Positions 6,984-13,846 of a stretch of DNA of 20,210 bases are shown here, in pieces. Each line of letters starts with the position of its first letter. The stretch's first letter is position 1. Under the pieces are notes generated by a model. The model saw only the letters and a list, made by a program, of their open reading frames with translations, was not told the origin of the DNA and ran no database searches. Position numbers and translations under genes: made by a program. Origin of the DNA: Terriglobales bacterium (GTDB taxonomy: Bacteria; Acidobacteriota; Terriglobia; Terriglobales; Acidobacteriaceae); assembly GCA_019241735.1 (NCBI GenBank), contig JAFAWN010000022.1, positions 1 through 20,210 on the forward strand, given 5' to 3'.

Positions 6984-7961
6984 ATGTGGCGTCTTCTTCT
7001 CTTCATTGCGACGGCAGCCCTCGCCTTGGGACAAGTTCCAAAGCCGCCGTGGGCAACCCCTTCCGGCCATAACGCCAAAGCTTCGCCGCCCGATGTCAGT
7101 TCCAAACAGCAAGACGCGGATACCACTATTCGCGTCAACGTCAAGCTCGTAAACGTGTTCGCCACCGTTACGGACCAACAAGGGGCGCCCATTGCAGGAT
7201 TGCAAAAGGAAAATTTCACCGTGCTGGAAGACGGTCTCGCGCAGAAAATTGCAGTGTTCGATAAAGAGTCAGCGCTGCCGCTTTCCATCGTGCTTGATCT
7301 GGATACCAGCCTCAGCACTCGCAAGGATCTCCCGCTGGAACTCAGTTCCGCGCGGCGTTTCGTGCATACAATCCTCCGACCCGTCGACGGCCTCTCAGTT
7401 TACGGATTCAATGAAGTGGTCACCGAGACTGTACCATTCACTTCAGATCCTAAAGCGATCGACCGCGGCATCGACCATCTGCGTCTCGGCGCTGCTACTG
7501 CCCTTTATGATGCGCTGTATCTTGGCGCCCAGGCGCTGGAGCGCCGGCAGGGCAGAAAAGTTATGGTTGTGATCACCGACGGCGGTGACACCATGAGCAA
7601 AGTGACCTACAAGGAGGCAGTCCGCGCCGCCCAGGAAGCGGAAGCGATTGTTTACAGCATCATCATGGTGCCGATCGAAGCCAGTGCCGGCCGCGATACC
7701 GGCGGCGAGCATGCGTTGATTCAGCTTTCCGACGATACCGGAGGCCAATATTTTTACGCCACTTCCGCCGCCCAATTGGATGAGGCCTTCAAAAAAATCA
7801 GCGACGAACTTCGCACCCAATACCTGCTGGGATATTATCCCTCGCAGCGATTTTCAGATTCCGAGTTTCGGCGGCTGGAGATTGTAGTATCCGGCGCGCC
7901 GGATGCCGCCAGTTTCAAAGTGCGGCATCGGACCGGATACTACACATCAAAATCCCACTGA
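6984..7961 (+). CDS. Secreted von Willebrand factor A domain protein (acidobacterial VWFA-related family)
   Basis: A 325-residue exported protein. Residues 1-16 form a hydrophobic signal peptide (M-W-R-L-L-L-F-I-A-T-A-A-L-A-L-G) with likely cleavage before Q17. Residues about 50-95 form a short beta segment (V-N-V-F-A-T-V-T-D, G-L-x-K-E-N-F-T-V-L-E-D-G) typical of this family, followed by a VWA domain, about 97-290. The metal-ion-dependent adhesion site is complete: D107-x-S109-x-S111, T172 and D199. The Y-L-L-G-Y-Y-P and R-x-G-Y-Y segments at the C-terminus are also family marks. The function of this family is unknown; the MIDAS suggests divalent-metal-dependent protein binding in the periplasm or at the surface. 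It lies 107 bp upstream of the giant outer-membrane protein on the same strand, which may mean shared envelope function, though that is only context. Confidence 0.9.
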   Translation: MWRLLLFIATAALALGQVPKPPWATPSGHNAKASPPDVSSKQQDADTTIRVNVKLVNVFATVTDQQGAPIAGLQKENFTVLEDGLAQKIAVFDKESALPLSIVLDLDTSLSTRKDLPLELSSARRFVHTILRPVDGLSVYGFNEVVTETVPFTSDPKAIDRGIDHLRLGAATALYDALYLGAQALERRQGRKVMVVITDGGDTMSKVTYKEAVRAAQEAEAIVYSIIMVPIEASAGRDTGGEHALIQLSDDTGGQYFYATSAAQLDEAFKKISDELRTQYLLGYYPSQRFSDSEFRRLEIVVSGAPDAASFKVRHRTGYYTSKSH

Positions 7962-7979
7962 CTGCCTTTACAATTGAGA

Positions 7980-7999
7980 GCTTCGTAGGCAATCGAAGC
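7980..7999 (+). repeat. Inverted repeat between the VWA gene and the outer-membrane protein gene
   Basis: GCTTCG at 7980-7985 and CGAAGC at 7994-7999 are perfect 6-bp arms around an 8-base loop. It lies 18 bp after the VWA stop codon. No U-tract follows, so it could be a weak terminator, an operator or chance. Confidence 0.3.
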
Positions 8000-8068
8000 A
8001 GGCTAGAGGCGGATGTTTGCATCTGCGATCCGAATCTAAGCCGTCCTAAATAACAAGATACGAGGGTT

Positions 8069-11000
8069 ATGATCCTTTTCAGTTTTCAGCCCGCTCGCAG
8101 GATCGCTACGAGAATTATGCTGGCCGCGTCCGTAGGTCTCGCGGTCTTCGCGTTGACACTCCCGCTGCATGCCCAGGAAGAGGTCCCCACTGGGAACATC
8201 GCCGGCTCGGTGAGCGGCCCGGGAGGCAAAGCGGTTGCCGGCATTGACGTCGCCGCCACCCATAGCGTGACCGCGCAAACTACCCACGCAACCACCAGCG
8301 CAAATGGGGCCTACACCCTCAGCGCTTTGACCCCGGGCGACTACGTCGTGCGATTCAGCGGGCGCGGTTTTCACAACGCCGAGTTGCGCGTGACCGTGGA
8401 GGCTGGCGCCACAGTCGGCGGAAGCATTGCCCTGGAGCCCGGAATTGGCGGCGAACCAGTGGCCGTCAATGCTTCTCAACCCACAGTGGAGACCAGCACT
8501 GCCGGCTACCAGATGCGCGAATTGCCCAGCAGCCGGAACTTCTTGGATTTGGCGCAGCTTGCTCCCGGGGTGCAGTTTGAAGATGGCTTGAATTTTGATC
8601 CGGCAAAAGCCGGTTTTACCTCGGTGTCGATTGCAGGGCGCTCCGGGCGGAACACTTATTTCGAGGCCGATGGCGCGGATATCAGCGACGAAATTCACGG
8701 CGCCACCATTCAAGACATTGCGGTGGGCAGCATTCGGGAGCTGCAGGTCGGCCAGTCCAGTATGCCTTTGTCGGAACCGTTGTCAGGCCCGGGGTTGGTC
8801 ACGGTTGCTACTCGTTCCGGGACCGATGAGCTTCACGGTGAGGCTTTTGGCGCCTTCCGCGATACCCGCGCCGGAGGTGGCTCCTTGCCGGGTACGTCTG
8901 ACAATTATTTTCACCGCGATGTCTTCGGCGCGAATGTCGGCGGACCTTTAATCAGTGACCGCCTGTTCTTTTTCGTGGCCGGCGAACACTTCCAGCAAAA
9001 CTTGTTCGAATCGCCATTCTTCAACCCGGCCTTTTTTGCCGCCGGACCTCCATACCACAGCCCGTTCCGCGATACCGAACTGAGCGGCCGCCTCGATTAT
9101 CGCTTCCAAAGTTCGGCACATCTCTTCTACAAATTTTCCTACGACGACAGTAGCGATGTTGCCGCCTCTCAGGGGCAGGGCTTTCAAGCGTTTAAGAATC
9201 GAGCCCACTCGCCGGTCCAAACCATCGGACTTGATTTCCGAACCGGCGCTTACTCCCATGGCCTCCGCTTCTCTTACGTTCGGCTGGCCGACAGTGTCTC
9301 CGACGCCACCGGCGCAGGTATCTATAATCCAGCTCCGGGCATCTCCTTGTACATTTCTGGCACGCCCGGCTTCGGCACCGGACCCAGTCCCCTTGAGCCG
9401 CAGAGGTCCATACAGTCCAGCAGCCAATTCCGATACGACGGCAGCGGGCGCTGGGGCGCGCACAACATTCAATATGGGGCCAGCATTAACCGCATTTCCG
9501 GCTACGAGTTCGCAAACCTCTTCGGATCATCCCCCATGGTCGGATCAAACGCCGGAGCAGCGTCGCTTCCGCTTGCGTCCAGCGGCCCTTTTCCCGGAGG
9601 GATAACCAACCCGCTGAATTACCCGGTCGATAGCATCATGTTCGGAAGCGGCCTCGGATGCCTCTCCTCAAAATCCGCCCTGGATTCCTCCTGCGGCGGT
9701 TTTGGCGATACGCGCACCCAGTTCTATGTTGGCGACAACTGGAAGACCTGGCGAAATCTCACTCTCAACTTTGGTGTCGCGTACGTGCGCGATTCCGGGC
9801 GTCCAAATTCCGACCTCGCCCCGGTACCGTGTTCGGCGGCAACCGCCACGGCGCCGCCTTGCACTGGTAGCGGCAACTTACTGGATCAATTTGGAAACTT
9901 CCCCGGCCTCGGCAACCGTGAACGCCGGCCAAATCTCAACTTCGCTCCGCAGGCGGGGATTGCCTGGGACCCGACCGGCGGCGGAAAAACTTCGATTCGC
10001 GGCGGCATTGGCCTCTACTACGACAACACCCTCCTCAATAGCGTAATACTGGATCGCGCACTGCGCTCCGCGACGGGAGCGTTCGCCGGGCAGCAATCCG
10101 ATGTGTGTCCCGGTGGACTGGCGGTTCTTCCGAACGGCACCGTCATCACCAGCGTCGATGGACTTAACATCGCCAATCAAATCTGCGGCCAGCCTGTGGG
10201 CAGTGTCAGCGGTGCGATCCGCGATCTTCAGGCAGAGTTTCAGGCCGCAAACGCAGCCCTCACTTCAAGTTCGCCCAACCCATCTTTTGTTGGCCGCACA
10301 TTGAACGCCACCGGCTTAATTGCTCCCAATTTTCAAACACCGCGTTCTGTGCAGATGAATATCGGATTGCAGCATCAGCTGTGGCAGAGTACGGTCTTCA
10401 GCGTGGACTACGTACGAAATGTTGGCACCCATTCGCTGATCGGCTACGACACCAACCACGTCGGGGATGCCAGCTACCTTAATACCACCGCCGCGCTTAA
10501 CGCCATCAACGCCACGGTGACGCCGGTTGGCTGTGCCGCCGCGACCTCTACCGGCGCCAGTTCCCAGGCCGCAGTGGCGTGCTACGAATCGAAAGTGCCC
10601 GGCGCGACCATCGCTGATTTTGCCCGCGCGAAAACCGACTCCAGCGGCACGCTGATCAGCGGCGGGCTCGATTCCGGCGGGCAGGAGCTCAGCGGCTATC
10701 CCGCCTCTTACTTCGGCTCGACTCCGGCGGCTGGCGCGGCATTCCCGGGAATCAATCCCGCAGTAGGGCGCAACACGATGTACTTTCCCATTGGCCGGTC
10801 AGTCTATAGCGGACTGCAATTCGCGTTGCGCAGCCAGGTGAATGATCCCTTGCGCGGGATCCGAGGCATGGACATTGCCATCTCCTACAGCCGTTCGAAG
10901 ATCGTAAGCAACATGCCAGCGGGAGACAGTTTACTTGGCCCTGACCTCCTGCCTCTCGCCGTAAACTTCAACAACCCCAGTCAGTCGCTGGGACAAACGC

Positions 11001-11704
11001 CCCTGGATCGCAAGAACCAGATTTCATTCAGCACCGTGCTTGAAACCCGTGGCGGCTTTCATCTGGCTTTTGTTGGACACTTCGATTCGCCGCTTTCTCA
11101 GACGTTATATCTGCCGTCCACCGGAGCCCCGGGAGAGATTTTCCGCAGCGACATCAACGGCGATGGCGCCTTCGGCGGCCAGGGTCAGACTGGCAATGGC
11201 GCCTACGGAGACGTCATTCCCGGAACCAGCGTGGGGGGATTTGGCCAGACTATTACTTCGGGAAATCTCAACAACGCCATCCGGCAGTACAACCTCAACG
11301 ATGCCGGCCGCCTGACGCCGGCGGGCGTCGCTTTGGTGTCGGCAGGATTATTTAGCGCCCAACAGTTGCAAAGTTTGGGTGCGGTTACGCCAGCTCTCGT
11401 AGCCCCGGCCAATGGAAACATAGGGCCGTCGTGGCTGCGCGTCTTCGACCTCACACTATCCCGGGCATTCAAAATTGGTGAGCGGATTGCCATCGAACCG
11501 CGCGCCTCCGCCTACAATCTTTTCAACTTCTCAAATTTTGGGACTGCGGGTTTTAATTCCGGCGGGATCATTCTGCCGCAGCTTGCTCAGCCGGGCCAGA
11601 CTAACTCTATTGTGCCGCAAGCCGTCCGGGCTGGACTGGGTTCGGGCGTGTTCGCCACCGGCGCGCCTCGCCAGCTTGAATTCGGGCTAAGGATTACTTT
11701 CTGA
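8069..11704 (+). CDS. Oar-like TonB-dependent-receptor-type outer-membrane protein with carboxypeptidase-regulatory domain
   Basis: A 1211-residue outer-membrane beta-barrel protein. Residues 1-36 form a signal peptide (R-R near 10, hydrophobic core 17-33, L-H-A-Q cleavage region). Residues about 42-125 form a carboxypeptidase-regulatory-like beta-sandwich (G-N-I-A-G-S-V-S-G-P-G-G, S-A-N-G-A-Y-T-L, P-G-D-Y-V-V-R-F). A plug-like region follows, about 135-270 (L-P-S-S-R-N-F-L-D-L, I-A-G-R-S-G-R-N-T-Y-F-E-A-D-G, V-A-T-R-S-G-T-D), then a long barrel rich in alternating aromatic strands. The chain ends in L-R-I-T-F, the terminal Phe typical of barrel assembly. Such proteins are expanded in Acidobacteria and resemble myxobacterial Oar; their cargo is mostly unknown, with uptake or export of large molecules suggested. 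ATG 8117 (residue 17) would shorten the signal peptide and is an alternative start; GAGGG at 8062-8066 is very close to ATG 8069. Confidence 0.92.
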   Translation: MILFSFQPARRIATRIMLAASVGLAVFALTLPLHAQEEVPTGNIAGSVSGPGGKAVAGIDVAATHSVTAQTTHATTSANGAYTLSALTPGDYVVRFSGRGFHNAELRVTVEAGATVGGSIALEPGIGGEPVAVNASQPTVETSTAGYQMRELPSSRNFLDLAQLAPGVQFEDGLNFDPAKAGFTSVSIAGRSGRNTYFEADGADISDEIHGATIQDIAVGSIRELQVGQSSMPLSEPLSGPGLVTVATRSGTDELHGEAFGAFRDTRAGGGSLPGTSDNYFHRDVFGANVGGPLISDRLFFFVAGEHFQQNLFESPFFNPAFFAAGPPYHSPFRDTELSGRLDYRFQSSAHLFYKFSYDDSSDVAASQGQGFQAFKNRAHSPVQTIGLDFRTGAYSHGLRFSYVRLADSVSDATGAGIYNPAPGISLYISGTPGFGTGPSPLEPQRSIQSSSQFRYDGSGRWGAHNIQYGASINRISGYEFANLFGSSPMVGSNAGAASLPLASSGPFPGGITNPLNYPVDSIMFGSGLGCLSSKSALDSSCGGFGDTRTQFYVGDNWKTWRNLTLNFGVAYVRDSGRPNSDLAPVPCSAATATAPPCTGSGNLLDQFGNFPGLGNRERRPNLNFAPQAGIAWDPTGGGKTSIRGGIGLYYDNTLLNSVILDRALRSATGAFAGQQSDVCPGGLAVLPNGTVITSVDGLNIANQICGQPVGSVSGAIRDLQAEFQAANAALTSSSPNPSFVGRTLNATGLIAPNFQTPRSVQMNIGLQHQLWQSTVFSVDYVRNVGTHSLIGYDTNHVGDASYLNTTAALNAINATVTPVGCAAATSTGASSQAAVACYESKVPGATIADFARAKTDSSGTLISGGLDSGGQELSGYPASYFGSTPAAGAAFPGINPAVGRNTMYFPIGRSVYSGLQFALRSQVNDPLRGIRGMDIAISYSRSKIVSNMPAGDSLLGPDLLPLAVNFNNPSQSLGQTPLDRKNQISFSTVLETRGGFHLAFVGHFDSPLSQTLYLPSTGAPGEIFRSDINGDGAFGGQGQTGNGAYGDVIPGTSVGGFGQTITSGNLNNAIRQYNLNDAGRLTPAGVALVSAGLFSAQQLQSLGAVTPALVAPANGNIGPSWLRVFDLTLSRAFKIGERIAIEPRASAYNLFNFSNFGTAGFNSGGIILPQLAQPGQTNSIVPQAVRAGLGSGVFATGAPRQLEFGLRITF

Positions 11705-11722
11705 CAATCCGTTCATCCCGGT

Positions 11723-11738
11723 AAGCTGGAACCAGCTT
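11723..11738 (+). repeat. Inverted repeat downstream of the outer-membrane protein gene
   Basis: AAGCTGG at 11723-11729 and CCAGCTT at 11732-11738 are perfect 7-bp arms. It forms a compact hairpin with an effective four-base loop (G-A-A-C), followed by TTACT. It starts 18 bases after the outer-membrane protein stop and ends 13 bases before the candidate -10 of the hfq-like gene. It may be a terminator for the former or an operator of the latter, since it covers the place where a -35 would be. Confidence 0.45.
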
Positions 11739-11751
11739 TACTACCGCCGTG

Positions 11752-11757
11752 TAAAAT
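11752..11757 (+). promoter_or_regulatory. Candidate leaderless -10 element of the hfq-like gene
   Basis: TAAAAT lies with its last base seven positions before the A of the ATG at 11764 (six intervening bases). Transcription would then begin at or next to the start codon, and no Shine-Dalgarno sequence is present, so a leaderless mRNA is plausible. No -35 match is seen. Confidence 0.4.
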
Positions 11758-11763
11758 AACGCC

Positions 11764-12066
11764 ATGGGATTTCTGTCTCCCGATCCGCATACTCCGTCGC
11801 AAAAAGCTTTTCCCCAGAAGGGTCATCCGCAAAAAGGGAAGGCCGCGCCAGCCGCGGAAACCAGCCAGGAAGCTGCTTATCTAAAGTCACTGGGCGAGAA
11901 ACAGAAACCTATTTCCATTAAGTTGGTGGGCGGCGAAGTCGTGCATGGATGGATCGAATATTATGACCGCGACATGGTGCGGCTCACCCGTGATCGACAG
12001 CCGAACCTTTTTATCTATAAGCACGACATCGTGTACATCGAGGAGTCGGCCTCGCCCCGCGCATGA
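11764..12066 (+). CDS. hfq: Hfq-related Sm-like RNA-binding protein, divergent
   Basis: A 100-residue protein with an Lsm/Hfq fold from about residue 35. Hfq landmarks by alignment to E. coli: Q35 (Q8), I-S-I-K-L-V-G-G-E-V-V-H-G-W-I-E-Y-Y-D (residues 50-68, Sm1), and Y85-K86-H87 (Sm2, the Y-K-H signature at 55-57). Unusual points are an N-terminal tail of about 34 residues rich in Gln, Lys and Pro, replacement of distal-face Y25 by K53, of K31 by V59 and of proximal F39 by Y67, and loss of most of the rim R-R-E-R patch (here G-E-K-Q, residues 44-47). It ends soon after Sm2 with no long acidic tail. In the family the hexamer binds sRNA and mRNA U-rich and A-rich tracts; here binding specificity is probably altered. 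The gene lies directly before suhB. Confidence 0.8.
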   Translation: MGFLSPDPHTPSQKAFPQKGHPQKGKAAPAAETSQEAAYLKSLGEKQKPISIKLVGGEVVHGWIEYYDRDMVRLTRDRQPNLFIYKHDIVYIEESASPRA

Positions 12067-12085
12067 CACGAGATGCATGACACGA
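12061..12085 (+). repeat. 11-bp direct repeat over the stop of the hfq-like gene
   Basis: GCATGACACGA occurs at 12061-12071 and again at 12075-12085, a 14-base period. The first copy contains the TGA stop codon (12064-12066). It looks like a recent small tandem duplication; a binding site is possible but unsupported. Confidence 0.6.
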
Positions 12086-12133
12086 TAACAACTGTGGTCA
12101 TTTCCGCGAACGGTCTAATTTCAGAAAATATTC

Positions 12134-12964
12134 ATGGGCGCTGACCTCGATTACCTCGCCGCCATGATGGAGATCGCGCGCGAGGCGGGCGCGCTATTGA
12201 TGGATTACTTCCATCGTCATGTCGCGGTCGAATACAAAGGTGAGGCTGACCTGGTCACCGTGGCCGACCGTAGCTCTGAAACCCTCATTCGCAGTCGCAT
12301 TCTGGACCGCTGGCCCGGACACGACATCCTCGGCGAAGAGGAAGGACTGATCAAGCGGGACGGGGCCTATGTGTGGTACGTCGATCCGCTCGACGGCACC
12401 ACCAATTTTGCCCACGGCTTTCCCGTGTTCTGCATATCGCTCGCCCTGGAATATAAAGGCAAACGCATTGCGGGCGTGATTTACGACCCCACCCGCGATG
12501 AGATGTTTGCCGCCGAGCAGGGAAGCGGTTCCTGCCTAAATCAGCAGCGCATCCACGTCTCGAAGGTCGCCAGGCTATCTGAAAGTCTTTTGGCCACCGG
12601 CTTCCCCAGTAAAAAACGCCACAAGAATCCCAATATTTTTTTCTATCACCACATCACCATGCGCAGTCATGGGGTGCGCCGGGCCGGCTCGGCTGCGCTC
12701 GACCTGTGCAATGTGGCCAGCGGGCGTTTCGACGGGTTCTGGGAGTTCAATCTCAATCCGTGGGATACCGCGGCCGGTGTACTCATCGTCGAGGAGGCAG
12801 GCGGCAAGGTCACCGGCTTCAACGGCAATCCATTCCACATTGACAGCCGCCAGACGCTCGCCTCCAACGGTCTGCTGCACCAGGCTCTGCAGGATGAATT
12901 CGCCGAGGTTTTTAACGGACGCGGTATGGAGCCGTTGCCTGACCTCGGTGAGTACCAGCCATAA
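12134..12964 (+). CDS. suhB: Inositol-1-monophosphatase family protein (SuhB-like)
   Basis: A Mg2+-dependent, Li+-sensitive phosphatase fold of 276 residues, predicted cytoplasmic. The three metal-site motifs are intact: G67-E68-E69, D84-P-L-D87-G-T-T-N91, and W210-D211 in N-P-W-D-T-A-A-G. The segment G-V-I-Y-D-P-x-x-x-E-M-F-A-A near 114-127 and R-R-A-G-S-A-A-L-D near 182-190 are further family marks. It hydrolyses inositol phosphate or related sugar phosphates; in E. coli SuhB also joins rRNA transcription antitermination complexes, and whether this one does is unknown. It could instead act on histidinol phosphate or fructose bisphosphate, which share the fold. It follows the hfq-like gene by 67 bp, possibly in one transcript. 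No strong ribosome binding site is seen before ATG 12134. Confidence 0.93.
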   Translation: MGADLDYLAAMMEIAREAGALLMDYFHRHVAVEYKGEADLVTVADRSSETLIRSRILDRWPGHDILGEEEGLIKRDGAYVWYVDPLDGTTNFAHGFPVFCISLALEYKGKRIAGVIYDPTRDEMFAAEQGSGSCLNQQRIHVSKVARLSESLLATGFPSKKRHKNPNIFFYHHITMRSHGVRRAGSAALDLCNVASGRFDGFWEFNLNPWDTAAGVLIVEEAGGKVTGFNGNPFHIDSRQTLASNGLLHQALQDEFAEVFNGRGMEPLPDLGEYQP

Positions 12965-12982
12965 AACCCCGGGCGTACCGCC

Positions 12983-13002
12983 ACCTTGGGTGACCTTGGG
13001 TG
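12983..13002 (+). repeat. Perfect 10-bp tandem repeat upstream of a promoter
   Basis: ACCTTGGGTG is repeated twice without a gap (12983-12992 and 12993-13002). The unit equals about one helical turn, and the pair ends 21 bases before a TTGACA -35 box. The arrangement fits a two-site activator, but no known regulator can be named. Confidence 0.6.
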
Positions 13003-13023
13003 CTGCGTTTATGCGGTTAGGAC

Positions 13024-13052
13024 TTGACAAGCCGCCCGGCAAGGCTAAAAAT
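13024..13052 (+). promoter_or_regulatory. Near-consensus sigma-70 promoter for the small Cys/His protein and response regulator
   Basis: A perfect TTGACA (13024-13029) is followed after 16 bases by TAAAAA, or after 17 by AAAAAT (13047-13052). This is the best sigma-70-like promoter in the window. It lies 85 bases before the small-protein ATG and should also serve the response-regulator gene behind it. Confidence 0.65.
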
Positions 13053-13077
13053 ACCGCCAACTTCCGGAATTTTAACC

Positions 13078-13093
13078 CCGGCCGGAGGGCCGG
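13078..13093 (+). promoter_or_regulatory. GC hairpin with an SD-like loop in the 5' leader
   Basis: CCGGCC (13078-13083) and GGCCGG (13088-13093) form a perfect 6-bp GC stem closing a GGAG loop, the only Shine-Dalgarno-like sequence before ATG 13109. It is inside the leader predicted from the promoter at 13024, 15 bases before the start codon. It may dampen translation of the small protein. Confidence 0.4.
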
Positions 13094-13108
13094 TGACAAC
13101 CCGGATTT

Positions 13109-13312
13109 ATGAATCTCAGTCAGCCGCCGCAGCCTAACCAGGAACGAAGCGACGCATCACCGTGTAAGCATCCGCGCGTGCAGATCGTTGCGCGTGACGA
13201 GGATGCCGATGCCGAATTCGTTGAATGCATGGAATGCGGCGAGATCTTCGATTCCAGCGAATTTAAGGACATGGCAATTGAAGACACCGGCGAATTGAAT
13301 TCCGAGCTTTAA
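13109..13312 (+). CDS. Small acidic Cys/His protein, possible zinc knuckle
   Basis: A 67-residue protein I do not recognise. Residues 1-18 are polar and Pro/Gln-rich; then C19-x-H21 and C40-x2-C43-G-E form a possible four-ligand zinc site, and the C-terminal third is strongly acidic (D-S-S-E-F-K-D, E-D-T-G-E-L-N-S-E-L). No membrane segment or signal peptide. The ATG is the first possible start after an in-frame TGA at 13094, and spacing from the GGAGG sequence is about 20 bases, so translation may be weak. It lies behind a strong promoter and 112 bp before a response regulator. Reality as a gene is supported by the promoter and the paired cysteines; function is open. Confidence 0.6.
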   Translation: MNLSQPPQPNQERSDASPCKHPRVQIVARDEDADAEFVECMECGEIFDSSEFKDMAIEDTGELNSEL

Positions 13313-13424
13313 CCCCTCCACGCCCCTTTTTCCTATTGACCCATAAATGACGAAGGTAACCGGGTTTCCGCCCTTTCCCCTGTCTGAATCTCGCATCGTT
13401 TGTTAATGTCGGCTGGGAGAGAGT

Positions 13425-13835
13425 TTGTCTACGGATAAAGTTATGTCTGTTGTAGCGTTGGTCGTTGACGACTCCATGCTGATCCGGCATACCGTTTGCC
13501 GGTTTCTCGAAGAGCGCGGCTATACCGTGGAATCGGCTACGAACGGGAAAGAAGCTCTGGAAGTGCTCAAGCGGGTAACCCCCGACGTCATTATTACCGA
13601 CATGCAGATGCCAAACATGAGCGGCAGCGAGCTCATTACAGAATTGAAGCAGCAGCCCCACACTGCGAATATCCCTATTGTGATTGTCGCCGGGCGGCAG
13701 AGTGGCTTTGAAGAAAAAGAGAAGCGTGCCAACTTCGCCATCTTCAAAGACATTGACATTGTCGAGCAGCTCGCCAAAGCACTCGAGTCTGTACTCGGAC
13801 AGAACGCCGCGAAACAGCACGCCTCAGGGAAATAG
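13425..13835 (+). CDS. Single-domain response regulator (CheY-like receiver)
   Basis: A 136-residue receiver domain without an output domain. Acidic pocket D15-D16, phospho-acceptor D59 in I-I-T-D-M-Q-M-P-N-M-S-G, and K108 near the end are present. The conserved Ser/Thr after the fourth strand is replaced by A89 (I-V-I-V-A-G-R-Q), and the usual Lys-Pro is K108-D109, so the switch on phosphorylation may differ from CheY. Translation probably begins at TTG 13425, with GGGAG at 13415-13419 five bases upstream; ATG 13443 is an alternative that removes six residues but lacks an RBS. It may be a phosphorelay intermediate or a protein-binding regulator. No histidine kinase is next to it. It is convergent with tsaD, 11 bp apart. 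Confidence 0.93.
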   Translation: MSTDKVMSVVALVVDDSMLIRHTVCRFLEERGYTVESATNGKEALEVLKRVTPDVIITDMQMPNMSGSELITELKQQPHTANIPIVIVAGRQSGFEEKEKRANFAIFKDIDIVEQLAKALESVLGQNAAKQHASGK

Positions 13836-13846
13836 ACAGAGTCACG

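Noticed and set aside
8010..8032. CGGAT/ATCCG inverted repeat with an inner GATG/CATC in the leader of the outer-membrane protein gene
   Set aside because: Arms of only five and four bases; expected by chance at this length.
8036..8713. 225-codon open frame on the - strand across the start of the outer-membrane protein gene
   Set aside because: Gly/Ala/His-rich mirror of the real gene, no domain.
13336..13364. TTGACC as a -35 before the response regulator
   Set aside because: No acceptable -10 at 16-18 bases; transcription from the promoter at 13024 is simpler.
13263..13820. 185-codon open frame on the - strand across the response regulator
   Set aside because: The + strand receiver domain is certain; the reverse product has no motif.
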